Source: an uncultured Clostridia bacterium (GTDB taxonomy: Bacteria; Bacillota; Clostridia; Christensenellales; Borkfalkiaceae). Taken from it: a stretch of DNA of 6,856 bases. Made by a program: the position numbers and the translations under genes. Shown here one piece after another: positions 6,189-6,856 of this stretch. Location: positions 1 to 6,856 of the forward strand of contig CAJOMT010000068.1 of NCBI GenBank assembly GCA_905235815.1, written 5' to 3'. Under the pieces are notes generated by a model. It made no database searches. It was not told where the DNA came from and saw nothing but the letters and a program-made list of their open reading frames with translations. How positions within the stretch are numbered: position 1 is the first letter of the stretch; every line of letters begins with the position of its first letter.

Positions 6189-6456
6189 CTACGCTAAGTG
6201 GGGAGTCAGCGGTGCCCTGTACTTGCAATCCGCTATAGCAAGACCGAATGTTCTCCGAGGCAAACCGTATGGTTGGCTGCGTGCGATAAGGCGTGTCGAT
6301 GACAAGGTCTTATGCAACGAGCGGCCGTGAACCGTGTCAGGATAGGAATATAGCAGCACTAAGCGGTTTAACTCGTGTGCCATAAGGTAGCTTTGTAGGA
6401 GCGACCTGTCGCATTTCCGCTTCGGTATGATTTGTCGACGAGAACTGCGTAGTTTT
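6189..6456 (+). ncRNA. ffs: Signal recognition particle RNA, large Firmicutes type with Alu domain
   Basis: This is the RNA scaffold of the SRP, binding Ffh and guiding nascent membrane and secreted proteins to FtsY. The 5' part, GGGGAGTCAGCGGTGCCCTG then GCAATCCGCTATAGCAAG (about 6200-6243), closely matches the Alu-domain sequence of Bacillus and clostridial scRNA. Near the 3' part, GTCAGG-ATA-GGAA-TAT-AGCAGCAC (6336-6359) is the S-domain helix 8, with GGAA tetraloop (6345-6348) and the conserved CAGG/AGCAGC internal loop that contacts Ffh. The ends pair, CTACGC (6189-6194) with GCGTAG (6447-6452), followed at once by seven T residues, giving both helix 1 and an intrinsic terminator. The length of about 268 nt agrees with the roughly 270-nt Bacillus form and not with the roughly 114-nt E. 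coli 4.5S RNA. The ends are inferred from promoter, helix 1 and T tract. Confidence 0.95.
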
Positions 6457-6459
6457 TTT
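6447..6459 (+). terminator. SRP RNA 3' end and T tract
   Basis: The 3' strand of the closing helix, GCGTAG, leads directly into TTTTTTT (6453-6459). The partner strand is the far 5' end of the RNA, so termination may depend on the complete fold; only a weak local hairpin (AACT/AGTT, 6443-6454) is available as an alternative. Leakage into the next gene is possible. Confidence 0.6.
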
Positions 6460-6473
6460 AGAACATTTTTAGG

Positions 6474-6502
6474 GCGGTCGGTCGGTTTTACCTTCTGACC
6501 GC
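6474..6502 (+). promoter_or_regulatory. Hairpin just before the yggS start codon
   Basis: GCGGTC (6474-6479) and GACCGC (6497-6502) can pair, with a small inner GGT/ACC helix across the 17-nt loop. The stem ends 8 nt before the ATG at 6511. No T tract follows, so it does not look like a terminator. A role in translation or mRNA stability is inference only. Confidence 0.4.
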
Positions 6503-6510
6503 AGAATTTT

Positions 6511-6856
6511 ATGATAAAAGATAATCTCGAAAAAATTTACAGCGAACTTGAAAACGGAAACAATCTGGGCGAAAAAATTACCCTCGTCGGCGCAACGAAA
6601 TTCGTGGACGCAGAGAGGATAAACGAGGCGATAGATTGCGGCCTTAAACATATCGGCGAGAACAGAGCGCAAGAACTTCGGGATAAGTTTTCGCTCTATA
6701 AACCCGCCAAAAAGCACTTTATCGGCATAATTCAAGCGAATAAACTTAAATATATCGTCGGAAAAGCGGACTGCATAGATTCCGTCGATTCAATAGATAT
6801 CGCTTCCAAAATATCCGAACTATCCCTTAAAGAAAACGCCGTTCAGGATATAATGC
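6511..6856 (+). CDS. yggS: YggS/YlmE-family PLP-binding protein (5' part, runs off the window)
   Basis: The first 115 codons of a gene cut by the right edge; the family is usually about 220-235 residues, so about half is present. These proteins bind pyridoxal phosphate on a single alanine-racemase-like TIM barrel and help keep vitamin B6 and amino-acid pools in balance; no catalytic activity is established. Seen here: KITLVGATKFVDAERINEAI, where Lys30 sits in the strand that carries the PLP lysine (family form LVAVSK), then GLKHIGENRAQELRDKF (the family's GENxxQE segment, residues 45-61), and HFIGIIQANKLKYI (69-82, family HFIGxLQxNKxK). The ATG at 6511 is the only usable start because an in-frame TGA lies at 6496. 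No Shine-Dalgarno sequence precedes it, only AGAATTTT after a hairpin. In Firmicutes the orthologue ylmE usually lies near sepF, ylmG, ylmH, divIVA and ileS, which fits its place beside ileS here. Confidence 0.93.
   Translation, partial: MIKDNLEKIYSELENGNNLGEKITLVGATKFVDAERINEAIDCGLKHIGENRAQELRDKFSLYKPAKKHFIGIIQANKLKYIVGKADCIDSVDSIDIASKISELSLKENAVQDIM

Noticed and set aside
6127..6383. Open frames on both strands across 6127-6383
   Set aside because: The region is the SRP RNA gene and its promoter; conserved RNA motifs account for the sequence.
6469..6735. Minus-strand open frame of 88 codons at the right end
   Set aside because: It is antisense to the start of the yggS-like gene, whose translation shows clear family motifs on the plus strand.

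Overview
The window looks like ordinary chromosomal DNA of a Clostridia-like member of the Firmicutes (Bacillota), probably an uncultured or gut-type lineage. Four things point there. A tRNA-sensing T-box leader sits in front of ileS. The signal recognition particle RNA is the long Firmicutes form with an Alu domain. The isoleucyl-tRNA synthetase is the long type-2 form of about 1040 residues. Most genes have clear GGAGG-type ribosome binding sites. No phage, transposon, CRISPR or toxin-antitoxin gene is visible.

Layout, left to right. 29-646 (minus) encodes a small flavodoxin-fold flavoprotein with a four-cysteine motif. A perfect 17-bp hairpin (681-719) separates it from a tRNA-Glu(CTC) gene (721-795, minus). 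Next comes a minus-strand cluster that reads from right to left: ileS (2699-5821), a class I methyltransferase of the RlmI/RlmK kind (1836-2696), an RluA-type pseudouridine synthase (1130-1843), and a 79-residue acidic protein of unknown function (867-1106). These four genes are packed within -8 to +23 nt of each other and form one probable operon. Its leader (about 5846-6082) is an Ile T-box with specifier ATC, an antiterminator and a terminator. A short AT-rich divergent promoter region (about 6083-6188) separates it from the plus-strand SRP RNA gene (about 6189-6456). After that a YggS/YlmE-family PLP-binding protein starts at 6511 and runs off the right edge.

How the genes fit together: nearly everything serves translation or protein targeting. 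Uncharged tRNA-Ile should release the T-box terminator and raise expression of IleRS, with the downstream RNA-modifying enzymes likely carried along. The pairing of ileS with a yggS-like gene recalls the ylmD-ylmE-sepF-ylmG-ylmH-divIVA-ileS neighbourhood of other Firmicutes, here split into divergent halves around the SRP RNA. I found no convincing evidence of a new biological system. The points most worth a second look are the missing ribosome binding site and the hairpin before yggS, the G1-U72 pair in tRNA-Glu, the unknown acidic protein, and the tRNA-Glu gene that may be read through from the ileS operon.
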